Below are positions 40,848-48,278 of a stretch of DNA of 64,000 bases, piece after piece. Location: positions 1,984,001-2,048,000 of the forward strand of contig OY969703.1 of the NCBI GenBank assembly GCA_963702075.1, read 5' to 3'. Positions within the stretch are counted from its first letter, which is position 1, and each line of letters starts with the position of its first letter. The notes under the pieces are model-generated. The model was not told where the DNA came from, did not search any database, and saw nothing but the letters and a program-made list of their open reading frames with translations. The translations under genes and the position numbers were made by a program. The stretch is from VAYN01 sp963702075 (GTDB lineage Bacteria > Actinomycetota > Thermoleophilia > Solirubrobacterales > 70-9).

Positions 40848-41487
40848 TCAGCACCTCCATCACCTTCGCCTGCGAGACCCCGCGTGAGGCCAGCAGGACG
40901 CTGAGGTGGTAGAGGACGTCGGCAGCCTCTTCGGCGACCCGCTCCTCGCTCTCTTCGCGGGCGGCGCGGACCACCTCCTCGGCCTCCTCCTCGACCTTCT
41001 CCCCGATCAGCTCGCGGTCGTCGAGCAGCGTCACGGTGTAGCTGCCGTCGGGCCGCTGCAGGGCGCGATGGCGGATCGTCCGCTCCAGCGCCGGCAGCGC
41101 TTCGTAGGTGACGGGGTAAGGCTCGCCCTCGGCCGGCGGCGCGTCCTTGCGCGGCGAGGCGGAGCCGAGCACCTCGCGGTAGAAGCAGCTGCGCTCGCCG
41201 GTGTGGCAGGCGGGGCCGGCGGGATCGACCAGCGCTACCAGCGCGTCCCCGTCGCAGTCGTAGCGAAGCTGGCGCAGGTGCATGAAGTTCCCCGAGGTTT
41301 CCCCCTTCTTCCAGAGCTCGTCGCGGGAACGGCTGTGGAAGTGGAGGTCTCCCTCCTCCAGCGTCAGCTCCAGCGAGCGGGCGCTCATATAGGCGAGCAT
41401 CAGCACCTCGCCGCTGGCGAAGTCCTGGACGATGCACGGCACCAGGCCCTGTTGGTCGAATTCGATTTCAGGAAACATCCGAGGCAT
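40831..41487 (-). CDS. hisIE: Bifunctional phosphoribosyl-AMP cyclohydrolase / phosphoribosyl-ATP pyrophosphatase
   Basis: 218 aa from ATG 41487, chosen for its strong GGGGGAGG Shine-Dalgarno 8 nt upstream. HisI half: SRSRDELWKKGETSGN, RYDCDGDALVALVDPAGPACHTG with zinc and magnesium ligands. HisE half: LERTIRHRALQRPDGSYT, GEKVEEEAEEVVRA, and AAEEAADVLYHLSVLL. It catalyses steps two and three of histidine synthesis. Fusion of these two is common in Gram-negatives and less so in actinobacteria, where they are usually separate. It leads the trp operon. Confidence 0.93.
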   Translation of the reverse strand: MPRMFPEIEFDQQGLVPCIVQDFASGEVLMLAYMSARSLELTLEEGDLHFHSRSRDELWKKGETSGNFMHLRQLRYDCDGDALVALVDPAGPACHTGERSCFYREVLGSASPRKDAPPAEGEPYPVTYEALPALERTIRHRALQRPDGSYTVTLLDDRELIGEKVEEEAEEVVRAAREESEERVAEEAADVLYHLSVLLASRGVSQAKVMEVLNARSG

Positions 41488-41515
41488 CGTAAACGCCTCC
41501 CCCTGGGAACCCGGG

Positions 41516-42409
41516 CTACTCGATGCCGAGACGGTCGAGCAGGTCCTCGTCGCGGCGCCAGTGCTTGCGGACCCGAACCTGGAGGTCGAGGTGGACGCGG
41601 GCACCGAGCTCGGCCTCCAGCGACCGACGCGCAGCGATGCCGATCTCGCCGATCTTCGTCCCGCTCTTGCCGATCAGGATCCCCTTCTGCGACTCGGTCT
41701 CGGCCCAGATCTCGGCCTGAACGACCACCAATCCGTCCTCGCGCGGCTCGACCTCCTGGACCGATACCTCGACCGAGTGCGGGATCTCCTGTCGGGTCCG
41801 GTTCAGCACCTGCTCGCGGATCAGCTCGGCGAGCAGCAGCTCGCTGGACTGGTCGCTGCGGTCCTCCGGCGGATACATGTAGGGGCCCTCGGGGACGAGC
41901 TCGCCGAGGCGCTCGAGCAGCGGCTGCACGCCCTCGCCGGTGCGGGCGCTGATCGGGAAGACCTCGTCGACCCCCTCCAGCTCGGCCGCCTGCGCCAGTA
42001 CTGGGACCAGCTCGTTCGGCCCCAGCCGATCGGCCTTGTTGACGGCGCAGATCACCGGCAGCTCGGTCCCGGCGCCGATCAGGGCCCTGACGATGAAGCG
42101 GTCGCCCGGACCCACGCCCTCCTCGCCGTTGATCACGAAGAGGACGACGTCGGAGTCGGTCAGCTCGCGCTCGACCCGCCCCTGCATCCGCTCGGTGAGG
42201 ACGTCGCGCGGGCGCTGGACGCCGGGAAGGTCGACGAGGATGAGCTGGCGCTCCGCGTCGAGGTCGGTGGCCACGCCACGGATCGCCCGGCGCGTGGTCT
42301 GGGGCCGGCTGGAGACGATGACGACGTGGGAGCCGACGATCGCGTTGACCAGCGTCGACTTGCCGACGTTCGGTCGGCCCGCGAGCCCGATGAACCCAGA
42401 CCGGCTCAC
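41516..42409 (-). CDS. era: GTPase Era
   Basis: 297 aa. GTPase motifs: G1 GRPNVGKST at residues 11-19, G3 DLPGVQ, G4 NKAD, G5 SARTGEG. The C-terminal KH domain has GILIGKSGTKIGEIGIAARRSLE. Era binds 16S rRNA 3' ends and helps 30S assembly. It overlaps ybeY by 4 nt. Era with YbeY and PhoH is a widely conserved trio in Gram-positive bacteria. Confidence 0.97.
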   Translation of the reverse strand: MSRSGFIGLAGRPNVGKSTLVNAIVGSHVVIVSSRPQTTRRAIRGVATDLDAERQLILVDLPGVQRPRDVLTERMQGRVERELTDSDVVLFVINGEEGVGPGDRFIVRALIGAGTELPVICAVNKADRLGPNELVPVLAQAAELEGVDEVFPISARTGEGVQPLLERLGELVPEGPYMYPPEDRSDQSSELLLAELIREQVLNRTRQEIPHSVEVSVQEVEPREDGLVVVQAEIWAETESQKGILIGKSGTKIGEIGIAARRSLEAELGARVHLDLQVRVRKHWRRDEDLLDRLGIE

Positions 42410-42771
42410 CGCAGCGCCGCCAGCACCCGCGCCTGCAGCGCCAGCATCTCCCCCCGGTCGGCCTCGTGATCGTAGCCGCAGAGGTGGAGCACGCCGTGGA
42501 CCGCGGCCTCGGTCACGTCGGAGCAGTGCTGCGGGCAGATCGCGACGTCGCCGAGCTCCCGTGGACCGGAGACGGGGTCGAGTTCGTCGATCGGGAAAGC
42601 GAGAACGTCGGTCGGCGCGTCCTTGCCGCGATGCTCGCGGTTGAGCTCCCGGATCCGGTCCTCGTCGACCAGCTCCACGGCCAGGTGCCCGTCGCCGACC
42701 CCGGCCGCCTCCAGCGCCGCCGCCGCGGCGGGACGGAAGTCGGCGGGTACGTCGGTCAGGTCGAGGCTCAC
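42406..42771 (-). CDS. ybeY: Endoribonuclease YbeY (rRNA maturation factor)
   Basis: 121 aa, short but complete. The zinc site is HGVLHLCGYDHEAD (H-x3-H-x5-H). The upstream Arg region (NREHRGKDAPTDVLAFPID) is also conserved. It processes the 3' end of 16S rRNA and takes part in ribosome quality control. It overlaps phoH and era by 4 nt each. Confidence 0.95.
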   Translation of the reverse strand: MSLDLTDVPADFRPAAAAALEAAGVGDGHLAVELVDEDRIRELNREHRGKDAPTDVLAFPIDELDPVSGPRELGDVAICPQHCSDVTEAAVHGVLHLCGYDHEADRGEMLALQARVLAALR

Positions 42772-43745
42772 GAAGGCGGCGTCGGCCCGTGTTCGGCGCG
42801 CGCCTCGCGGGCGCCGTGAGCGTCGTAGGCGGCGACGATCCGCTGCACCAGCTTGTGGCGAACGACGTCCTCGCCGCCGAAGCGGACGAAGGAGATGTCT
42901 TTGACGTCGTTGAGGATGTCGCTGACGGCGATCAGCCCCGAGCGCTGGTCGGTCGGCAGGTCGATCTGGGTGACGTCGCCGGTGACCACCATCCGCGAGT
43001 TGAAGCCGAGCCGGGTGAGGAACATCTTCATCTGCTCGGGGCTGGTGTTCTGCGCCTCGTCGAGGATGACGAAGGAGTCGTTGAGGGTACGGCCACGCAT
43101 GAAGGCCAATGGCGCGACCTCGATCACGTTGCGCTCGAAATAGCCGTTTACCCGGTCGGGGTCGAGCATGTCGAAGAGAGCATCGAAGAGCGGCCGCAGG
43201 TAGGGGTCGACCTTGGCCTGGATGTCGCCGGGCAGGAAGCCGAGCCGCTCACCCGCCTCGACCGCAGGCCGGGTGAGGATGATCCGCTGCACCTTGCGTT
43301 CGGTCAGCGCCGCGGCGGCCATCGCGACCGCGAGGAAGGTCTTGCCGGTGCCGGCGGGGCCGATCCCGAAGGTGATCGTGTGGCGGCGGATCGAGTCGAC
43401 GTAGCGTTTCTGGTTCAGCGTTTTCGGCGCCACTTTGGTGTTGCGGTGGCGCCAGACGACGTCCTCGAGGATCTCGGCCGGGCTCTCTTCCGCGTCCAGC
43501 GCCCCGGTGACCGCTTCGATCGTGCCAGGAGCGACTTCGATCCCCTGCTCGATCAGCTCGACCATCTCGTCGACGACGGTCGCAGCGGCGGCGACGTCGT
43601 CGGGTTCACCCTCCAGGGTGAGAACGTTGCCGCGCAGATGCAGCTCGGCGTCCAGGCGCCCTCGGAGCGCCTTGAGAACCCCGTCCTCGGAGCCGGCCAG
43701 CTCGGCCGCGACCGTGTTGTCGAGGGTCAGCTGCCTACGCGCCAA
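42768..43745 (-). CDS. PhoH-family ATPase
   Basis: 325 aa, starts with TTG at 43745 behind GAGGAAG. Walker A GPAGTGKTFLAVAMA and Walker B SFVILDEAQNTS lie in the C-terminal PhoH domain; an N-terminal KH-like region (about 10-80) is typical of the YbeZ/PhoH type. It is a probable RNA-dependent ATPase partner of YbeY. The coupling with ybeY and era supports the ribosome-maturation role rather than a phosphate-starvation one. Confidence 0.94.
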   Translation of the reverse strand: MARRQLTLDNTVAAELAGSEDGVLKALRGRLDAELHLRGNVLTLEGEPDDVAAAATVVDEMVELIEQGIEVAPGTIEAVTGALDAEESPAEILEDVVWRHRNTKVAPKTLNQKRYVDSIRRHTITFGIGPAGTGKTFLAVAMAAAALTERKVQRIILTRPAVEAGERLGFLPGDIQAKVDPYLRPLFDALFDMLDPDRVNGYFERNVIEVAPLAFMRGRTLNDSFVILDEAQNTSPEQMKMFLTRLGFNSRMVVTGDVTQIDLPTDQRSGLIAVSDILNDVKDISFVRFGGEDVVRHKLVQRIVAAYDAHGAREARAEHGPTPPS

Positions 43746-43766
43746 GGCACTTCCTCATCAACCATG

Positions 43767-44195
43767 TCAACCCAGCTTCTCTCGCACCGCGGCGCTGACC
43801 CGCTTACCGTCGGCGCGCCCGCCGAGCTTCGGCATCAGCGCCGACATCACCTGGCCCATCTGCCGCTGCTCGCTCGCCCCCGTCTCCGCGATCGCCTCCG
43901 CGACCAGCGCGCCAAGCTCCTCGTCGGAAAGCTGCTGCGGCAGGTAGCCATCGATCAGCTCGGCCTCGAAACGCTCGGAGGCCGCCTGCTCGGCGCGGCC
44001 GGCGCCCTCGTAAGCCTCGGCCGCCTCAACTCGTTTCTTGCGCTCGCGCTGCAGCACCGCGACCTCGTCGCCCTTGCCCAGCTTCGCGTCCTGCTGCAGC
44101 ACGTCGACGATCATCCGCAGCGCCGAAGCCCGCTCGCGGTCGCGCGCTTTCATCGCCGTCTTCACATCGTCCTGTACCTGCTCGAGAACGCTCAT
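43767..44195 (-). CDS. GatB/YqeY domain protein
   Basis: 142 aa single YqeY domain: ALRMIVDVLQQDAKLGKGDE, then KKRVEAAEAYEGAGRAEQ, and the conserved GQVMSALMPKLGGRADGKRVSAAVRE tail. Family members resemble the tRNA-binding tail of GatB and often sit by rpsU or phoH. The precise function is not established. ATG 44195 is 3 nt beyond the toxin gene's stop, so it may share that transcript. Confidence 0.92.
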   Translation of the reverse strand: MSVLEQVQDDVKTAMKARDRERASALRMIVDVLQQDAKLGKGDEVAVLQRERKKRVEAAEAYEGAGRAEQAASERFEAELIDGYLPQQLSDEELGALVAEAIAETGASEQRQMGQVMSALMPKLGGRADGKRVSAAVREKLG

Positions 44196-44198
44196 CGG

Positions 44199-44603
44199 CT
44201 AAGAGTAGAGGGCCTCATCGGGAACGACCGCAAGTCCCTTGGAGACCAGATCGCGGATGTCGAGGCTGACGAGCTGCCACCCGTTGCGTCTTGCGGTAGC
44301 GACATAGGCAGCGTCATAGGCCGTGAGCTTGTATTCCTCCGCCAAGAGGCATGCCGCTTGGAGTGAGGAGGGGTCAATACGTGCGAAGCGGTCTTGGCAC
44401 CGATCGACAATCAGCTGTCCGACCTCGCGCGCCTTCTCGGGGAGGCCCATCTTTACGCCAAGGACGTTGGCGATCTCGTAGAGAGTCAAGTCCAAAGCTG
44501 AAACCGGCTGCGCGGGATCGAGCACGATCGATCGAGCGGGGCCATGAAACCGATCCCCCGGGTCGAAGACGGCCGCCCAGACGCTGGCATCGAGCAGAAG
44601 CAC
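44199..44603 (-). CDS. PIN-domain toxin (VapC-like)
   Basis: 134 aa. PIN nuclease acidic residues: Asp5 in LLLDASVWAA, Glu in LTLYEIANVLG, Asp in LTAYDAAYVATA, and Asp in LVSLDIRDL. Such toxins cleave tRNA or rRNA. GTG 44603 directly follows the antitoxin stop (TAG then GTG) with no spacer, which favours coupled translation at lower level than the antitoxin. The pair forms a toxin-antitoxin module upstream of yqeY. Confidence 0.9.
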   Translation of the reverse strand: MLLLDASVWAAVFDPGDRFHGPARSIVLDPAQPVSALDLTLYEIANVLGVKMGLPEKAREVGQLIVDRCQDRFARIDPSSLQAACLLAEEYKLTAYDAAYVATARRNGWQLVSLDIRDLVSKGLAVVPDEALYS

Positions 44604-44837
44604 CTAGTGTGATTCCCGATCTTCGCGGATCAGCCGTGCGGCTTCACCGCCCAGGTCCAAGGTGCCGATCCCATCTAGGAGATCTTCGATGTGCTTGCGC
44701 TGCTGCACGTGTTCGCTTTCGATCTCGCGTTCAACGACTCGCCGCAGGAAGCCACTACGGGTCTCGTGATTGGAGCGAGCCTGGCCGTCCAAGCGCTCCA
44801 GGAGTTTGTCGGGAATGGAGATCATCACCTTGGCCAC
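44604..44837 (-). CDS. Ribbon-helix-helix antitoxin (VapB-like)
   Basis: 77 aa from GTG 44837. An RHH/CopG fold is shown by VMISIPDKLLERLDGQARSN then SGFLRRVVEREIE, with the rest an acidic toxin-binding tail. Upstream in-frame starts would include promoter sequence. TATACT ends 6 nt before the GTG, so the mRNA is probably leaderless. It should neutralise the PIN toxin and repress its own promoter. Confidence 0.85.
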   Translation of the reverse strand: MAKVMISIPDKLLERLDGQARSNHETRSGFLRRVVEREIESEHVQQRKHIEDLLDGIGTLDLGGEAARLIREDRESH

Positions 44838-44870
44838 AGGGTGAGTATATACGGTATTGCTCGGCGTCAA
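44838..44870 (-). promoter_or_regulatory. Toxin-antitoxin promoter and palindromic operator
   Basis: Minus strand: TTGACG (44870-44865), 15-nt spacer, TATACT (44849-44844). The spacer and -10 contain overlapping palindromes ATACCGTAT and GTATATAC, which fit an RHH antitoxin operator. The antitoxin GTG is 6 nt downstream of the -10. The TA-rich patch stands out in the GC-rich surroundings. The 15-nt spacing is short for a housekeeping promoter. Confidence 0.65.
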
Positions 44871-44895
44871 GAGTGGCATGGCGGGGATCCTGAAG

Positions 44896-44920
44896 GGCGA
44901 GAGCGCACGTGTGGTGCGCA
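44896..44920. repeat. Short dispersed repeat, copy 1
   Basis: The stretch containing AGAGCGCACGTGTGGTGCGC (GCGCAC/GTGCGC hairpin) matches 60435-60459 at most positions, differing by C/T transitions within the stem and loop. It lies in the 130-nt gap between the murI stop and the antitoxin start; the rest of this gap shows nothing else. Confidence 0.5.
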
Positions 44921-44969
44921 GAAAGTGCCAATTCAGAGCCAGTTTGGCGGCGGAATAGAGACGAAAGGG

Positions 44970-45782
44970 CTAGATCTCGACCCGCTCGACGTCTCCCAGC
45001 GGCATCTGCAGGAAGCGGGTGCCGATCGCCTGGAAGGCCTCGGGGTCGCCGGTGCAGAGGAAGTCGTAGCTGCCCTCTCCTTCCGGCGCCCGAGCAAGTC
45101 CGGAAGCCTCCAGAGTCCGCTGCACGGCTGCGGCGACCGCGTGACCGCCGCTGACCAGACGCACGTCGCGGCCGAGGATGCGCTGGAGCATCGGCATCAC
45201 CAGCGGGTAATGGGTGCAGCCGAGGATCAGGGTGTCGATCCCGGCCTCCTTCAGCGGCCTGCAGTAGGAGCGGGCCATCGACATCGTGTCCTCGTCGAAG
45301 AGGGCGCCGTCCTGGATGAAAGAGGCGAGGTCGGGCGCCGCGACCTCGATCACCTCGAGCCCGCGGCCCTCGGCTTCGAGGGCGCGGCGGTAGGCGCCGC
45401 TCTCGACCGTGTTCGGCGTCGCCAGCACCCCGACCCGCGCGTTCGCGGTGATCGCCGAGGCGATCTCAGCCTGCGGCTCGACCACCGGCACCACCTCCAC
45501 CCCCCTCGCCGCAGCCACCTCGCGCGCCACCTCCTCGCCGATCGAGGTCGCGGTGTTGCAGGCAATCACCAGCAGCTTCGCCCCCCTCTCCAGCAGCAGC
45601 TCGGCGATGTGGCGGATGCGCTCGCGCAGCTGTACCGGGTCCTTGTCGCCGTAGGGAAACATCGCCGTGTCGCCGAGGTAGAGGAAGTCCTCCTGCGGCA
45701 GCGAGACCAGGCACTCATGGAGCACGGTGAGGCCGCCGACCCCCGAATCGAACATCCCGACCGGCTGCGCGGCGTCGCTCAC
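44970..45782 (-). CDS. murI: Glutamate racemase
   Basis: 270 aa. Active-site Cys pair in VIACNTATS and LILGCTHYPL, with GMFDSGVGGLTVL and LGDTAMFPYGDK at the N-terminus. It makes D-glutamate for peptidoglycan. ATG 45782 overlaps the upstream DUF2269-like gene by 4 nt, so it is at the end of the hrcA-dnaJ-prmA chain. Confidence 0.96.
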   Translation of the reverse strand: MSDAAQPVGMFDSGVGGLTVLHECLVSLPQEDFLYLGDTAMFPYGDKDPVQLRERIRHIAELLLERGAKLLVIACNTATSIGEEVAREVAAARGVEVVPVVEPQAEIASAITANARVGVLATPNTVESGAYRRALEAEGRGLEVIEVAAPDLASFIQDGALFDEDTMSMARSYCRPLKEAGIDTLILGCTHYPLVMPMLQRILGRDVRLVSGGHAVAAAVQRTLEASGLARAPEGEGSYDFLCTGDPEAFQAIGTRFLQMPLGDVERVEI

Positions 45783-46273
45783 ATGAACGGCTTGTACGAC
45801 ATGAAGAAGATCGTCACCACGACGATTAGGCCGGCGAGGGTGCCGACTTGAGCGATTTGCCCGCTCAGCGCTTCGAACTCATCGCTGAGGGTGTCGCCCT
45901 GCTCCAGGTCACGCTCAGCCAACTCCTTTGCCTTGCGCACCCGCGGCTGGAAATAGGCGTGCTGGAGACCGAATAGGACAATGATCGCGATGAACCCGAC
46001 GACCACGAAGGCATCACTGCCATCCCAGGCGCCACCACTCGCCGAAAGAAGGCCGATTCCAGCGAGCAGCAGAACGACCATTCCGGGATTGACCAGATAG
46101 CGATCGACTTTTTGGATTCCGGCCAGCAACGCCGGAGTCGCCCGCGGATGCTGCGGCGCCACCGAGAAGAAGAACCCGTAGCCGAAGGTCGGACCGAAGG
46201 CAAGTACCACCGCGAGGATGTGCAGGAACAGCAGGAACTTGTAGCCGGGGTCAACGATCGAAGCCAGGAGCAT
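45779..46273 (-). CDS. DUF2269-like integral membrane protein
   Basis: 164 aa with four hydrophobic helices: YKFLLFLHILAVVLAFGPTF, LVNPGMVVLLLAGIGLL, AFVVVGFIAIIVLFGLQHAYF, and a C-terminal one. The HILAVVLAFGP start and conserved short loops resemble DUF2269 proteins. No known activity. It lies between prmA and murI and may be cotranscribed with both. Confidence 0.75.
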   Translation of the reverse strand: MLLASIVDPGYKFLLFLHILAVVLAFGPTFGYGFFFSVAPQHPRATPALLAGIQKVDRYLVNPGMVVLLLAGIGLLSASGGAWDGSDAFVVVGFIAIIVLFGLQHAYFQPRVRKAKELAERDLEQGDTLSDEFEALSGQIAQVGTLAGLIVVVTIFFMSYKPFM

Positions 46274-46291
46274 CGGCGAGAACCCTATAGC

Positions 46292-47158
46292 TCAGCCGCG
46301 ACGAAGCAGCAGCGCCGCCCAATCGCCGTCCTGACGGCGGTCGGCCTCCATCAACCCGCTCGCGCCGAACGCCTCGGCGACTTCGTCCATCTCCCCCGGC
46401 AAGAGCCCGGAACAGACGACGGTCTGGGGAGCCGGGTGAGTCTCGCCGGACCCTCCCCGCCGTTGTCCGCCGAGACTCACCCGGCTCCCCCCCGCCGCTT
46501 CGAGCTGGGCGGCCACCGCATTCAGGATGGGGGCGGTCATGTTGGCGACGACCGTCGGGGCGAGTGAAGGTAGGCGCTCCCGGAGGTTCATGCGCTCCAG
46601 ATGAAGCTCGACGTCGTTCGCGTCTGAGTTGGCTGCGGCAGCTTCGAGGGCCGCCTGCTCGTGGTCGTAGCCCCGGATCGGGTCCCAGCCGAGCTTCGCC
46701 GCCGCGATCGCCAGCACTCCGGAGCCGGTTCCGAGGTCGACCAGCTCGCCGCCCGGCTTCAGCTCGCAGAGGAACTCGAGGCAGAGGCGGGTGGTTGGAT
46801 GGGCGCCGGTGCCGAAGGCCTGACCGGGGTCGACCACGACGTCGACCGCGCCCTCGCGCGGTGGCTCCCAGGACGGCCGCAGCCAGAGCCGGTCGGCTAC
46901 CAGCAACGGCTTATGGAAGTCGCGCCAGCGGTCGGCCCAGTCGTCCGGAATCGTCGTCGAGCTGACCTCCACCCGGCCGCCGCCGATTCCCGCGTCGAGA
47001 TCGCCCAGCTCCGGCAGCTCGCCCTCGCCGCCGTAGATCGCGAACTCGACGTAGCCGGGCCCGCGCTCCTCCTCTACCCCGTTCGGAGCGAGCACCGTCA
47101 GCTCGGCCAGGACCAGGTCCGCCTGCTCGGGAGCGCAGCGGACCGCGAGGCGGATCAA
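46292..47158 (-). CDS. prmA: Ribosomal protein L11 methyltransferase with in-frame palindromic insertion
   Basis: 288 aa from TTG 47158, 5 nt after the dnaJ stop; upstream starts overlap dnaJ heavily. The SAM-binding core is VDLGTGSGVLAIAAAKLGW with GQAFGTGAHPTTRLCLE before it and VVANMTAPILNAVAAQLEA after it, all PrmA hallmarks. It trimethylates ribosomal L11. The usual order is a short turn then a strand like TVVCSGLLPGE. Here about 22 residues (SRVSLGGQRRGGSGETHPAP) encoded by the 65-bp palindrome are inserted at that turn, an exposed loop in the fold. The flanking sequence reads as uninterrupted PrmA. Confidence 0.92.
   Translation of the reverse strand: MIRLAVRCAPEQADLVLAELTVLAPNGVEEERGPGYVEFAIYGGEGELPELGDLDAGIGGGRVEVSSTTIPDDWADRWRDFHKPLLVADRLWLRPSWEPPREGAVDVVVDPGQAFGTGAHPTTRLCLEFLCELKPGGELVDLGTGSGVLAIAAAKLGWDPIRGYDHEQAALEAAAANSDANDVELHLERMNLRERLPSLAPTVVANMTAPILNAVAAQLEAAGGSRVSLGGQRRGGSGETHPAPQTVVCSGLLPGEMDEVAEAFGASGLMEADRRQDGDWAALLLRRG
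46426..46490. repeat. 65-bp palindromic element, copy 2 (inside prmA)
   Basis: 25 of 26 base pairs form between 46426-46451 and 46465-46490 around a 13-nt loop, with the same single C.C mismatch as copy 1. Relative to copy 1, element positions 16/50 and 17/49 changed together (GG/TC to TC/GA), keeping the stem paired. It lies wholly within coding sequence, in frame. Confidence 0.92.
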
Positions 47159-47162
47159 GGGC

Positions 47163-48275
47163 TCAACCGAAGGCCCGCCGCACGCGGCCGAAGAGGCCGT
47201 CGCCGTGCTGCGGGGCGAGGTTCTCGTCCTCGAGGGTGCCGTCGAGGCGCTCGGCAAGCTCGCGCTGCTCGTCGCTGAGGTTGGCCGGGACGACGACCTC
47301 GAGGACGATCCGCTGGTTGCCGCGGCGGCGACCGTTGAGGCGGGGCAGGCCGATCCCCTTGAGGAGGTACTGGTGGCCGGGTTGGGTCCCCGGCTCGACC
47401 TCGATCTCCTCCTCCCCCTCCAGCGTCGGCACCGTTACCGTCGTCCCCAGCATCGCCTCGGTTGCCGGAATCGAGACGGTGCCGATCAGGTCACTGCCGT
47501 CGCGCTCGAAGCGCTCGTCCTCGGCGACCGCGATCTCGACGTAGAGGTCGCCCGCCGGCGCCCCTGGCTCACCGGCGTGACCGGCGCCGGCGATCCGCAT
47601 CCGCTGCCCGGCTTCGATCCCGGCCGGAACTTCGATCGCGCTGGTGCGGCTCTGGCGGGTGCGGCCGCTGCCACCGCAGACCTCGCACGGCGTCTGCGGC
47701 ACTTTGCCGGCGCCGCCACAGACGTCGCAGGGGGTGCTGCGGACCATCTGGCCGAACGGCGTCCTGGTCACCGCCCGTAGCTCGCCGGCGCCGCCACAGC
47801 GCTCGCAGGTAGTGATCGGGGTCCCCGGCTCTGCCCCATTGCCGTGGCAGTGCTCGCAAGGGGCGACGACGTCGTAGGTGACCTCGCGGCGCGCGCCGGT
47901 CGCCACCTCGGCCAGCCCGACCTCGACTTCGACTCCCACGTCACCGCCAGCCGCGGCGCGGCGCCCGCCGCCGAAGCCGAAACCGCCGCCCCCGAAGAAG
48001 GCCTGGAAGATGTCGTCGATCGAGCCGAAGCCGGCGCCGGGGTCGTAGCCGCCCGACCGCAGCCCCTCGTGGCCGTAAGCGTCGTAGGTGCGGCGGCGCT
48101 CGGCGTCGGAGAGCACCTCGTATGCCTCGGCCGCCTCTTTGAAGCGGTCCTCGGCGTCGGGCTCCTGGTTGACGTCGGGGTGCAGCTCGCGCGCCAGGCG
48201 CCGGAACGCTTTCTTGATCTCGGTCTCGTTGGCGTCCCGGGCGACCCCCAGGACCTCGTAGTAGTCGCGTGGCAT
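47163..48275 (-). CDS. dnaJ: Chaperone DnaJ
   Basis: 370 aa. J domain with HPD (RELHPDVNQEPDAEDRFKEA), Gly/Phe linker (AFFGGGGFGFGGG), four zinc-finger repeats CxxCxGxG (CEHCHGNG, CERCGGAG, CDVCGGAG, CEVCGGSG), and a C-terminal substrate domain. It stimulates DnaK. It follows hrcA with a 3-nt gap, a common heat-shock pair, though no CIRCE operator was found. Confidence 0.96.
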   Translation of the reverse strand: MPRDYYEVLGVARDANETEIKKAFRRLARELHPDVNQEPDAEDRFKEAAEAYEVLSDAERRRTYDAYGHEGLRSGGYDPGAGFGSIDDIFQAFFGGGGFGFGGGRRAAAGGDVGVEVEVGLAEVATGARREVTYDVVAPCEHCHGNGAEPGTPITTCERCGGAGELRAVTRTPFGQMVRSTPCDVCGGAGKVPQTPCEVCGGSGRTRQSRTSAIEVPAGIEAGQRMRIAGAGHAGEPGAPAGDLYVEIAVAEDERFERDGSDLIGTVSIPATEAMLGTTVTVPTLEGEEEIEVEPGTQPGHQYLLKGIGLPRLNGRRRGNQRIVLEVVVPANLSDEQRELAERLDGTLEDENLAPQHGDGLFGRVRRAFG

Positions 48276-48278
48276 CGC

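Noticed and set aside
39282..41487. Trp attenuator or T-box before trpE
   Set aside because: trpE overlaps the end of hisIE by 17 nt, leaving no leader; no Trp-codon run or T-box core was seen upstream.
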